From positions 1-64,000 of IMG/VR virus record IMGVR_UViG_3300018481_000021: a DNA stretch of 64,000 bases; one strand, 5' to 3'. Of this stretch, positions 6,472 to 16,400 are shown piece by piece. Made by a program: the position numbers and the translations under genes. Source of the stretch: a virus. The stretch's first letter is position 1. Each line of letters opens with the position of its first letter. The notes under the pieces are model-generated. The model ran no database searches, had not been told where the DNA came from, and saw nothing but the letters and a program-made list of their open reading frames with translations.

Positions 6472-9282
6472 ATGTCCCTCACGGCGCTACTGCACGACGA
6501 CGGTGAGCCTATCATCGTTTCAGGATCAGAGAAGCTAAGCAATGGCGATACCAAGTGGTGGAACCAATATGCCCAAGACAGAACTAAAGCCGACCGTTTC
6601 GGCATTAATATTCAACGCAATGCCTATTGCCGCCACGGTATCCACGATGGAACCATCCGGGATGCCGATAATCGTCCAGACTGTCGAGTTAAACATTTCA
6701 CAGGTTCACGAACTTTCTTTATTGACATCGATGCTGGAACCGGACACAAATCCCCGCAATACCAAACCCTGAATGAAGCTGTTGTAGCATTCAAGTCAGC
6801 TATTATGGAACTCTGCCAACTCGGCCTGCCGCGACCCAACCTGATCCAGTTCACTGGCGGTGGGCTGCAAGCTGCATGGGTAACTGACACAGTTTACCCA
6901 CAGGCCGAGTGGTCGCAATTGATGCGAATACTTTTTCTGCTGTTGAAAAAGTTTCGCTTAGAGTTGGATGCCAACTTAACCTCAATTGATCGCGGCATTC
7001 GCTATTGCGGTGAAGGCTATGTCAATGTTAATTACGGCGATCCTAAGCCAACCAAGATTATCCATATCGACAACCGAATTAATGGTAACGTTTTCCAAAA
7101 TGTACTCAAGCAGCACGGACAAATTCGCGTCGTACCAGCAAAGAAACAGAAGTCTGAATACGATATTGAGGGATTTGAATTTCAATTTGATATTACAGCA
7201 ATCGCAGATGAATGTAAAGTGGTGCAGGAAGCAGTCAACACAGGGGGTAAGGATCATGATCGACGGCATTGGATCAACTTAGTTTCGCTTGCGGCTAAGA
7301 ATCACGATGAAACGTTTGGGCGAAGCGCTGCGCATGCTGTATCGTCGCAACATCCTGACTACGATGCTGACGAGGTTGATGGTAAGTTTGATGAGTTTCG
7401 CAACAGTGAAATCAAGGGTTATATTACATGCGAAAAGCTAGGATTAGAGCATCGGTCATTATGTCAAAGCTGCGCGTACTATCAGAAAATTATCAGCCCC
7501 GCTAAGATTCAGGGTTTACTACGCAGTAAGGCCACAGCCATAGAACCACATCAATTCAACGGAGCTATCATCGATAGCTTGTATTTCAATTCAGAGCAGG
7601 GTATTCGCAGGCTACGGCTAGGTACAGAAACTGCTGACCCGATGGTATGGACTGGAGTACGGATCGACGCCATCCAACTAGAATTGTTGGACGGAGACAG
7701 CAAGCAAGAATACCTTGCCTTTGAATGCGGAGCCAGTGATAGGGCTAACCATAATCGACGTATTTCGGTAGATATCAAGCGACTGCAATCCGTCACTTCT
7801 ATGGCGACGGCGCTAGGCGAGAACAGCGTAATTATCGGGCACGACCAACAAAAAGGGATGCAGAAGGCTATGGTTAGTTGGGTCGAGAAGCTACGAAAAG
7901 ATGCAACGCGGACAATCAGATACACCCGTCTTGGTTGGACTGAAAGCCGTGATGGTTTCGTACTAGGTGAATGGTTGTATCGCCGCGATGGTGAGCGCGA
8001 ACCAATTCAAGACACCCTCAGTAATCTGCGCAATCACAATACTCATGGCAGCTCTGGTTATTACGACGAACTAATTAATAACATTATTAGTAATGAGCAT
8101 CGACCCGACGCACACGCGTTAATAGCCGCAGCTTTTTCATCTGTACTGCTAGAAATCATCGGTGCGTCGGGCATCGCACTGAATTTCTATTCAATCCGAT
8201 CAGGTTTCGGCAAAACAACATTGTCAAATTTAGCGGCATCGATTTGGGGCAATCCGCGTGACTTGATGTTTACTTTGAATGATACCGAGAACAGTGTAAT
8301 TCGTCGCATTGCGATACTCAATAATATCGCTGCGTTCTACGATGAACTACAGATTACCCCCGACAACGCACGGGCGGTAATCAACTTGATTTTTCGCCTA
8401 AACTCGAACATGGAGAAGTCACGCCTCGATGGTAGCAGCCGAGTACAGGAACGCGGTGACTGGCGAACGCCAATGATTTTCACCACCAATTATTCCTTCA
8501 TTGATCTGATCCGCAAGAACCGTAGTGGGCGCGGTGGCGATGCAGGATTGGCGCGGGTAATGGACTTCGTGTTGTCACCACTACCAGATAATGCCCGCGA
8601 CCACATGGCGGAAGTGGCTATGGTATTGCCAAAGTTGCATGAGAACAATGGCTGGCCCGGTCACAAATTTGTACCTTATGTAGTCGCTAATCAAGACAAC
8701 ATTGAAAAGAGATTAACTCAAACGATAAATTTGTTGGTGCGACTAACCCAGCAACAAGACAATAGCGTATTCAGCCGCAATCAAATATTCATCGGCGCAA
8801 CCATGTTGGTCGCAGCCAGAATCGTCAACGTCAATAATATTTTTCCCATTGATGAACGCAAAGTATTGACGGCCTTGGTTGCTGCCATTGGTAGCGTGAA
8901 AACAACTAAGCAAGAGCTAGTCGTTGCTAATGACCCGTTGAATGTAGTCAGAGATTATATGGTAGCTATGGAAAAGCATCGAGTTACTACTATTGCCGCA
9001 AACGGCAAGATAGAGATAGACATGCATCGGATGCAACCGGTCAAACCTTGGGCCTACGAGGTTAAAATATATGATAAAACAATTATGCTACCAGTGCTTG
9101 GCTTTATCGAGTGGTTACGACAACAGGAATACCCTTACGGCAATTCGATACTGGAAGTGCTACGACAGACCTACAAGCCACAGTCGCGACGGCTGTGTGA
9201 GAACGTGCCCAGGATGTCGGGACCGTACCAGGAAATCATCGTGTTGCCCGCAGTTGGCGCTCTGAAAGGATTTTTCGATTGA
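6472..9282 (+). CDS. primase-helicase fusion (AEP primase + DUF927-like ATPase)
   Basis: 936 aa. The N-terminal part resembles an archaeo-eukaryotic primase (Prim-Pol): FFIDIDAG gives the metal-binding Asp85/Asp87, LIQFTGGGLQAAW is the middle motif, and SIDRGIRYCGE is near residues 171-181. A Cys motif (ITCEKLGLEHRSLCQSCAYY) may bind zinc. The C-terminal part is a DUF927-type helicase: Walker A GFGKTT with Lys581, Walker B AFYDELQ with Asp624-Glu625, then MIFTTNYS. AAGGA lies before the ATG. A degraded palindrome lies at 7673-7691. The protein should prime and unwind at the fork together with the Pol A. Confidence 0.85.
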   Translation: MSLTALLHDDGEPIIVSGSEKLSNGDTKWWNQYAQDRTKADRFGINIQRNAYCRHGIHDGTIRDADNRPDCRVKHFTGSRTFFIDIDAGTGHKSPQYQTLNEAVVAFKSAIMELCQLGLPRPNLIQFTGGGLQAAWVTDTVYPQAEWSQLMRILFLLLKKFRLELDANLTSIDRGIRYCGEGYVNVNYGDPKPTKIIHIDNRINGNVFQNVLKQHGQIRVVPAKKQKSEYDIEGFEFQFDITAIADECKVVQEAVNTGGKDHDRRHWINLVSLAAKNHDETFGRSAAHAVSSQHPDYDADEVDGKFDEFRNSEIKGYITCEKLGLEHRSLCQSCAYYQKIISPAKIQGLLRSKATAIEPHQFNGAIIDSLYFNSEQGIRRLRLGTETADPMVWTGVRIDAIQLELLDGDSKQEYLAFECGASDRANHNRRISVDIKRLQSVTSMATALGENSVIIGHDQQKGMQKAMVSWVEKLRKDATRTIRYTRLGWTESRDGFVLGEWLYRRDGEREPIQDTLSNLRNHNTHGSSGYYDELINNIISNEHRPDAHALIAAAFSSVLLEIIGASGIALNFYSIRSGFGKTTLSNLAASIWGNPRDLMFTLNDTENSVIRRIAILNNIAAFYDELQITPDNARAVINLIFRLNSNMEKSRLDGSSRVQERGDWRTPMIFTTNYSFIDLIRKNRSGRGGDAGLARVMDFVLSPLPDNARDHMAEVAMVLPKLHENNGWPGHKFVPYVVANQDNIEKRLTQTINLLVRLTQQQDNSVFSRNQIFIGATMLVAARIVNVNNIFPIDERKVLTALVAAIGSVKTTKQELVVANDPLNVVRDYMVAMEKHRVTTIAANGKIEIDMHRMQPVKPWAYEVKIYDKTIMLPVLGFIEWLRQQEYPYGNSILEVLRQTYKPQSRRLCENVPRMSGPYQEIIVLPAVGALKGFFD
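7673..7691. repeat. degraded palindrome copy
   Basis: TCCAAC...TTGTTGGA with changed centre. In the primase-helicase, read as AIQLELLDG. Confidence 0.6.
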
Positions 9283-9836
9283 ACTACTGTCAAGACGTAG
9301 GCAAGCCTTGCACCCTCTGCTGTCGCATCATGGGTGTAGCTGAAATACGCAAGCCGCGTATGCAGTGGTGCGAGCACTGCAACATAGGTAAGGGTTGCCG
9401 CATCTACGACTATCGTCCGTCATCATGCAATGAGTTTCAATGCATAGCAAAACAAATGTATGATGACGGTAAGGATGTTCCGCTAGGCTTGAAGCCATCC
9501 GCATGCGGAGCTGTGCTACATGGTACGAAAGATGGTGAGCACTTAGTCGTTGATTTGAACGATGGGGCTGATTGGCGCGTAGGTGAACTAGGTAAAATTA
9601 TTTATAAAATGAGCCGGAAAAATTCCGTACTGATCCGTACTCGTTCGCGCATGATTGTTGTCAAGAATAATACAGTGCTGGCTGACTACGTGGATGAGCG
9701 CTTAATGCACGGCAAAGAAGAGATAGAAGTTGAGTTACCAGAGCCAGACCTTCCAACAACTAATGTTGGATCAGGCTATAGCCCCGCTGCGGGTACGGCG
9801 GTACGAGCGGTTCTTCGAGGCCGGCTTAAGGCGTAA
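9279..9836 (+). CDS. YkgJ-like CxxCxxCC metal-cluster protein
   Basis: 185 aa with the Cys pattern of the YkgJ (Fe-S/Zn chelating) family: CQDVGKPCTLCC at the N-terminus, then WCEHCNIGKGC, IYDYRPSSCNEFQC. The family's function is unsettled. The start is a TTG that overlaps the primase stop, with AAAGGA 8 nt upstream. The C-terminal tail contains the palindrome at 9752-9770, read as LPTTNVGS. The last 66 bp overlap the convergent HNH gene on the other strand. Confidence 0.8.
   Translation: MNYCQDVGKPCTLCCRIMGVAEIRKPRMQWCEHCNIGKGCRIYDYRPSSCNEFQCIAKQMYDDGKDVPLGLKPSACGAVLHGTKDGEHLVVDLNDGADWRVGELGKIIYKMSRKNSVLIRTRSRMIVVKNNTVLADYVDERLMHGKEEIEVELPEPDLPTTNVGSGYSPAAGTAVRAVLRGRLKA
9752..9770. repeat. 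dispersed palindrome
   Basis: Perfect arms, core ACTAA. In the YkgJ-like gene, read as PTTNVGS. Confidence 0.95.
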
Positions 9837-10034
9837 GTTGCTACGGCCAGTGCCCCCACCTTTGGATAGAGGAACAACATGATCAACATCCATACCAGCA
9901 GGAATATTATTCTTACCATTTTCCTTTTCGAGTATGCGGCGAGCTTTATTCCGTTTGGCACGCGCCTTCTTGCGTGCGGGGGTTCCGTCACTTTGCTTAT
10001 ACTCAGCCTTGTAGTCGCGTGGATTGCGAGGCAT
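9771..10034 (-). CDS. HNH-type endonuclease-like protein (last gene of the leftward arm)
   Basis: 87 aa, very basic (KKARAKRNKARRILEKENGKN), with GMDVDHVVPLSKGGGTGRSNLRLKPASKN, the DH...P...G...N pattern of short phage HNH proteins. AAAGGA lies upstream of the ATG. The gene converges on and overlaps the 3' end of the YkgJ-like gene. Such HNH proteins often assist terminase in packaging, but this one is far from the terminase genes. A free-standing homing role is the alternative. Confidence 0.75.
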   Translation of the reverse strand: MPRNPRDYKAEYKQSDGTPARKKARAKRNKARRILEKENGKNNIPAGMDVDHVVPLSKGGGTGRSNLRLKPASKNRSYRRTRSGAIA

Positions 10035-10063
10035 CTACATTTCCTTTGGTCATAAGTTTCCTC

Positions 10064-10092
10064 TTGACTTAGCAAGTTCCCCATGCTATAGT
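10064..10092 (+). promoter_or_regulatory. sigma-70-like promoter for a short plus-strand RNA
   Basis: TTGACT (10064-10069), exact 17-nt spacer, TATAGT (10087-10092). No plus-strand reading frame follows before the terminator at 10151-10188. Confidence 0.6.
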
Positions 10093-10098
10093 TAAGAG

Positions 10099-10188
10099 GA
10101 AGGCTGGGGTTGGGAACTGTCTCCAATCCCGGGGTTCAGGGTGAGACTAGGGGGCTAGGTGTGTCATTCCGCCTAGCCCCTCTTTTTT
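10099..10188 (+). ncRNA. candidate ~90-nt small RNA
   Basis: A good promoter (10064-10092) and a good intrinsic terminator (10151-10188) define a roughly 90-nt plus-strand transcript with no start codon and usable frame. It lies between two minus-strand genes (DUF3008 and HNH), so it is antisense to their intergenic leader. The 5' part contains TTGGGA...TCCAA, which can form a small hairpin. Function unknown; possibly an antisense regulator of the HNH transcript or a trans-acting RNA. Confidence 0.45.
10151..10188 (+). terminator. rho-independent terminator
   Basis: GGGGCTAGG (10151-10159) pairs with CCTAGCCCC (10172-10180), followed by TCTTTTTT. The U-tract is on the plus strand only. Confidence 0.85.
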
Positions 10189-10204
10189 CACCTGAACCAG
10201 TATA

Positions 10205-10375
10205 CTACGGATGTTCTTTAGGCTTTTTCTTTCCCTTAGCGAAGTGACGCAAACTACTTTCAGGCATCTGCGCCATCTTGGCCGAGGGCGTACCCGGTTT
10301 GGCCTTCTTCTTACCACGCTTGACAGCCATGGCAACACCGGCTGCCTTCTGCTGTTGGTACGATTTCGCTGGCAT
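10205..10375 (-). CDS. DUF3008-family small basic protein
   Basis: 56 aa beginning MPAKSYQQQKAAGVAMAVKRG and ending with SSLRHFAKGKKKPKEHP, the pattern of DUF3008 proteins (MPAKSxxQQxAAGxALxxKRG). The function of that family is unknown. The family-like start is ATG 10375. An alternative start at ATG 10432 overlaps the stop of the giant gene (TGATG) and has GAGG at good spacing, so a 75-aa form through translational coupling is possible. This is near the end of the late operon. Confidence 0.8.
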   Translation of the reverse strand: MPAKSYQQQKAAGVAMAVKRGKKKAKPGTPSAKMAQMPESSLRHFAKGKKKPKEHP

Positions 10376-10431
10376 GATCCCTACTCTCGTTCCCTGATGG
10401 GCGAACCCATGAGGTTGGTTGATGGTGTTCA

Positions 10432-13400
10432 TCAGTACCTCGCCTCGATTTCTCTGAGCATACGTAACTGTGCTTTGTTACGCACTGCTACGCCATACTC
10501 GCCTACCAGATACTCTTCTTTGCGGTCGCGGCGTACTGACGCCTTGACACTTTCCTTAGTAATTTTATAGCCAGGGTATTTCTTGTTGAATGCAGACATA
10601 GCCTGTATAGCTACACGACGTGCGTCCTTGTCACGATTTTCTATAGCATCCTTAAAGTCAGCAATTAGCTTACTCTTTTCGGTCTTAGCATTGTCATCAG
10701 CAACAAAGAAAGCCCGGCGCGCAGATTTCTTAGAGGCAATTTCAGGTGGATCAAAACCAAGTCCACGACGTATGATATCAGCGTAGCCGATTTCTTTTGG
10801 CCCCATATACTCATTGCCACGAATATCTACTAACCCGCGATTGGCATAATTCAAAGCTCGGATCGTATCGTTGATGCCGAATGCTTTCGGGGTCATTTGC
10901 TCGGCTGCTGTAGCGTAATTGCCTTCGCCCATGGCCTTTGCTGCCTTGGTCATTTGCTCGATAAGACTACCCGGCGCACCGAGAACAACCTCACCAACCA
11001 AAGTATCCAAGGTTGTTCCGACACTGGCTGGGCCAGTAGCAGTTTTCTTGATAGTCTGCCATGGCACCAATGACGGGAGCGCCATCCGGCTAGCGTCAAC
11101 TACATTACCCGCATACAGCGGACCCTTCAACAATAACTCGGTTAGTGGTTGCCAATCTTCATCAATCCATTCTTGCATCGCTTTACGCAATGCCTGTTCA
11201 GGATCATCTTCGTCACTTAACCCCCACGTCAATGCCATTGCAACCACATAAAATGGATCAAGTGTGGTCCAACCCAGCATACCCGCACCAATGAATGTCG
11301 TTGCCAGTATACCAGCAACAAATTTACGCGCTATCTTACGCTCCTGCGGCGTCTTGGCCTTCATTGATTTAACCAGATTATGCATAATCGAGTAGAGCAT
11401 GCGCTGCGGATAAGTTTTAAATACCGTGGCGAAGCGAAGATATTCATGTTGAAAGGCAGCAGGGCGATCTGCAGCAGAGTAATTCCACTGCGATTGATCG
11501 ATATCACGGGCAGCCAAATCCAACAACTGTTGTTGGATGGCCTCGGCCTTATTAGTAATGGCTGGATCGGCCATTACACCTTGGGTAACAGTATCTTTAT
11601 TCAAGCGATAGCTGGACAAGCCCATGACCATGCGGTTCATGGTCTCGCTGGCTTGCGGCATGATAAAGGCTGCATCCATCATGTACTGCGTCGCCATCCA
11701 TTTGGTGGATGACCGATTGGAGATCGACTGAATGTCGGCGACTAGACCAAAATCAATCTTTTTGCGTAAGGCTAACGCCTTAATGTGATCTTTTTCACCT
11801 GGATCAGTCAAGTAGTCGGCAGCCTGCTCGAACATAGGCAGACTAGGATTGCGAATTTCGGGGGTAAAACCTTTGCGCGACAAACCAACTTTAAGCGTAC
11901 GTGGTACGCCCAATGCCGCTCGGCCCACTTCGCGACCAGTCTCAAAAGCAATGGGCTTAAATAGATCAGTGTATGCCTTAGTAATAGTGACGGCGCTACG
12001 GGCAAAGCCATGCTTAGAACCCAGCAAAGGAAAACCAACCTGCCATACCTGCATTGCATTAATCAGCGTCGTACCTGGTCCGGTCAACAGCCAAGCTGCC
12101 GTGAGCTGCGGGATAGTCCGCCACATCGACAAGAAAGCACCGTCTTGTTGCAGTGCATCCTTGGCAGCAAGACGATCATAGGCAGCGTCAGCGCGTTTCA
12201 AATGATTTTGAATTTTCTGCAAATCCTCAGCCTGATCATACTGACCAGCAGCCTGCATAGCCTTACCAGCAACATCCATGTCGTGGCCGATAGCCGACGC
12301 CAGCTTAGCCCCATACATCATCTGACCTGAGAAGTAGGCAGCGCCATTGACGTAGGTGGCATAGACGTGCATCATGTCGCGCGATGCACCAGCGATTTTT
12401 CGAGCCCGCATTTGGCTCTTACGAACTGAGCCTTCTGGCAACTTGTCAAGATAGTATGTCATAATCCGATCTGAAACGTGCTCCCCGGCTCCAGCGCCGA
12501 GCATCTTAGTAACGTCATCCTTAATAGATACCCGCAAAGCTTCGACGTTGGCTGACTGCAAAGCCGCTGCTTGGTAAACATCAGCTTGTTTCAAAGCTAA
12601 TTTTTCTTTGTCGATAGTTAAACCACGCGTATTCCAACCCGCTTTGTAATCAGCTAGTAAGTCGTCAGCATCCTGCCGGGTATCAACTGAACCAACTACA
12701 ACGTTACGCATTTTGAGATAATAAGTCTGCAACGCCGCATCGTATTTCTCCTCAAGAATTTCGAGATCACCACCTTCATCAAGTTTGTTCTTCGCCATCA
12801 TGGCGTCGTATTGTTTCTGTGTTACTCCCTGCATTACGCGTTCCGGGCTAGTCATATAAACGTAATAACTACCAACCCGGCGCAACGGTACATACGGCCC
12901 AGTTTCTTTGCCGAATGCTTTCTGTACTTCTAGTAGATCAGCCCTAACCCGCTTCGTTTTGATTGGGTTAAGCCCGAGAGTGTTGATAAAAGTATCCAAC
13001 TCCGCAGCGGTAGGCATCCGATGGTATTTGATTTCAATACCAGATGGTGCTGGTCCAGTGGCTGCATTACTTTGCACTGGCAAAGTAGTTATCATTCGTT
13101 CCAGTAGCTCAGCCGTAGCGTTGTCAAGCCGAGCGCGCAACCGCCAAATCATGATCTGTTGCATGTCGCGAACACGTTGAGCTGTGGAATTAAATGTTAC
13201 TAACCGGTAAAAGTCTTGCTGCAATGGGCTTAGTGCGGCCCATTGCGAAGCTAGCTTATTGTAAAGTTGCGCTCCACCGGGTTGCTTGATACCTGCAAGA
13301 TTAGCCGGATCATACATCTGCTTATCAGCGTGCAAACTCCAGTAGCGAGAATTGACCAGTACTTCATCCAACAATTCCGGGTTGGATGCTTGGTGATACG

Positions 13401-16400
13401 CCTGCTTACCGATACCAATGATACGCGATGCCAATGACCGTAAATTGGCGACATGGCCTTCACGCTCATCCAGTAAGCGGGTGTAGTTACCAATAGTCGG
13501 GCTAAGTTCACCAAAGCTTTGCTCGATCTGGCTTGGCCCCCGAAACTGCAAGGACCAAGCATTAACTCGGCCGCGTGCTCCTGCCGTAGCACCTTGCACA
13601 ACAGTGTTACGTTGCGCGGCCCGATACCAACTAGCCAAGCTGGCAACCGGTTGCGACAAACCAAGATTGTCAAGTTGAGTAAGTATTTCCTGCCGATTAC
13701 CTTCTTGCAAAAATGTTCCATCAGGGATCAATTCCAGTAAACTATTAAACAACCGATTGCTATTTGGATCAGACGGCATGCCGAAGGCCGTAGCCAGTCG
13801 CGACTTGAACCGCGACCAAATAGACCGGTTATTCACAAACTCTGCTAAGCTTTCCGGCAGTGATGCTAACTTATCAGCAAAAGAAGTATTAGTAAGAGCC
13901 TCGGAAATAAACTCTTCAACGCTGCCGAAACCGCGCATGGTCTGCGCTTCAGGCTGCCAACCCATTTCGGTCCAGGCATTGTTGGCCTTGCGCATCGTGT
14001 CTTCGAGTGACTTACGTAAACCAGTATTGCTACGAATCTTGTAGAGAGTGGCAGCATGCACCGCTTCGTGCAACACAATGTTGACGGTATCCTCGGCTTG
14101 CTCTAGGTCAATGAAGATGCGATCTGACTTAGGGTCATAAAGACCCTGGAAGCCACGGCTCAGCTTGCGATTCTCGACTACTATTTTTAGCGGTTGCTTG
14201 GTTGAGTTTGGAAACGCGCTGCGTAGTTTCTGGATCAGCTTGAACGCCCGGTTATCCTGCGAAGCCGAGAAACTATCCTGCAATCCAGCAAGAATAGTAT
14301 CAACGCCACGCGGTCCATCCTTAAGCATGAATGCCAACCGCTCGCGCGGTGTCATTTTGGGCAGAGCCTTCTTGCGCTTCGGCGTCTTGGCCAATAATGT
14401 CTGCTCAATTCCAGGCAATACCGGAGCCAGCGGGTCCGATCCAACAACAGTTGTTGGATCGGACCCTTGCGCGGCCATGGCGAGCAACTGCTGTCGGTCG
14501 GTATCAGTTGCCACCGTGGATGGTGCAGAGGTAACACCTCCAGATTGCGGTTGTGGTGCTTTAGGGGTGAAAAGTTGCACCGCCACCGAAGGACTAGGTG
14601 GCGGTGCAACAATGGCCGGCCCTTGCGTCGCGGGAGCCGGTTGCGCCGCAGATTGGACGGGAGGCTGTGCAACCTGCGGCATCTCGGGAAGTAAGGCAGC
14701 TTGGGCCGTAGTCGGCCCAGCCATAGCTACATTCGGATCAGCTTGCGGAGTTGTCTGCACCTTAGCCGATGTGCGCGCGCGAATAGCCGCGACTTCTGCC
14801 GATCCGGCGTTCCTGACCACCTGCGGCTGAGCTGGAAAACTAGCTGGTTCCGCCGTAGTTATAGTTTGTCCTGGTCCGGTTGTAGCCGCTTGCCGCTTAC
14901 TCCAACGGGTCAAGGCTGCTGCGCGTGCCTGTTGACTACGCTTAACTGATTCATTAATTTTCGCTAACAGTGGTGGTTCTTCGGTGTCCGGGCCGAATGC
15001 TTCATCCAATTCCTTATCGATTTCTTGTTCTACAAGCTGCTTGATCACGTTTGGATCAGTGGGTCCAATCTCCTCAAATCCAGGCAATGGTTGCTCCATC
15101 ATCTTATCAGATGCGCTAGCCCGCTTCTTCTGATAAGCCTCACGCTGAGCTACAGCAAAATCATAAGCTCGTTTTGCTGTTTTGAACGCCGCGACAGCCT
15201 TGGCCTTATTACCGCGAGTACTCTCAATTCGTTTACGCGCACGGTCTAGTTCTCTTTCGTGTGCAGTAACAGTATTGTCCAATTCACTAGCGTACTCATT
15301 GAATGCTTGACCACCAACCGCAAGTTCAGCTTCACCAGATGGTGATAGGCCACTCTGCATTGATTCAGTCGGCGGCACGTTGATTTGCGTACCACGCCCA
15401 ACGGCTGCCGGTCCTGGTGGTGTAGGCGCAGGCAATCCTAGTTGCTGTTGCGGAGCTGGCAAGGCCAACATCGGTTGCGGCGCAGCTTGTTCTGCTGCTA
15501 ACCGATCACGCTCCGCATTAATCGCTTGCTGCTCGGCCTGATCCGCGCGTACCTTGTCTTGCTGTCTCTGCTTCAACCGGCGTGCGCCAGGAGCCGACAA
15601 AGCTACACCAAGTGGACCACCAATTGCTGCGCCACCTACCGCAGCTTCAGCGATGTTACCAGCATCGAAGTCGAGCCCGACAGTTTTCTTGCCAACTTCA
15701 GTACCGAATGCACCAGAACTTTCTTCGATTGATTCTGCACCAGCAGAAAGAGCACCGCGCTTGCCTATACTTGACGCACGTCCTTTCAAGCCAGTCCCGG
15801 CTGGAACTACACCACCTAATATTTTACTGGTCAACCGGCCAGTAATTGCGCCACCCACAGCCGCAATGCCTGCTGCTGTTTGCATAGCCTGTAAGCGTTG
15901 CTCGTCAGTCAGGCCAGCTTGTTCTGCTGCTTGACCGGCACCAGCAGCAGCTTCGCCAGCGGTAAATCCAGCACCAGCAGCCGCGTAGCCCGCTTCTCTA
16001 CCTGTTTTCTTTACAGTTGCACCAAGCGCTGCACGGGCACCGCGAATACCCAATGCCGCAATCTCACCAACTCCGGCTGTACCTAAAAAATATGGCGCAT
16101 TACTGGCGATGCCGTGTACCCACGAACGCCAATCAGCCCCAGCCCCTTCCTTGCTAAAATCAATCCACGAACGGTTAACGGCTTCCTGCCATTCTTTAGT
16201 TGTTTTCTTCAACAATTCCTGCGTTGCATTCGTGCCCGCTTCGCGCCAACCCTTGCCGGTTTCGGGGAATGCCAATTCAGTCAAGGCACCCACCGCCTCG
16301 ACGCCACTAGTTACGCCCATACCAGCAGAAACAAACGTATTCCAGGCGTTGTCCCAAACTGTGTCGGCATCAGTTGGTGCTGCGGGGGCAGTCTTTTCGT

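Noticed and set aside
10147-10338. Minus-strand frame across the terminator region
   Set aside because: Overlaps the DUF3008 gene in another frame and the terminator hairpin.
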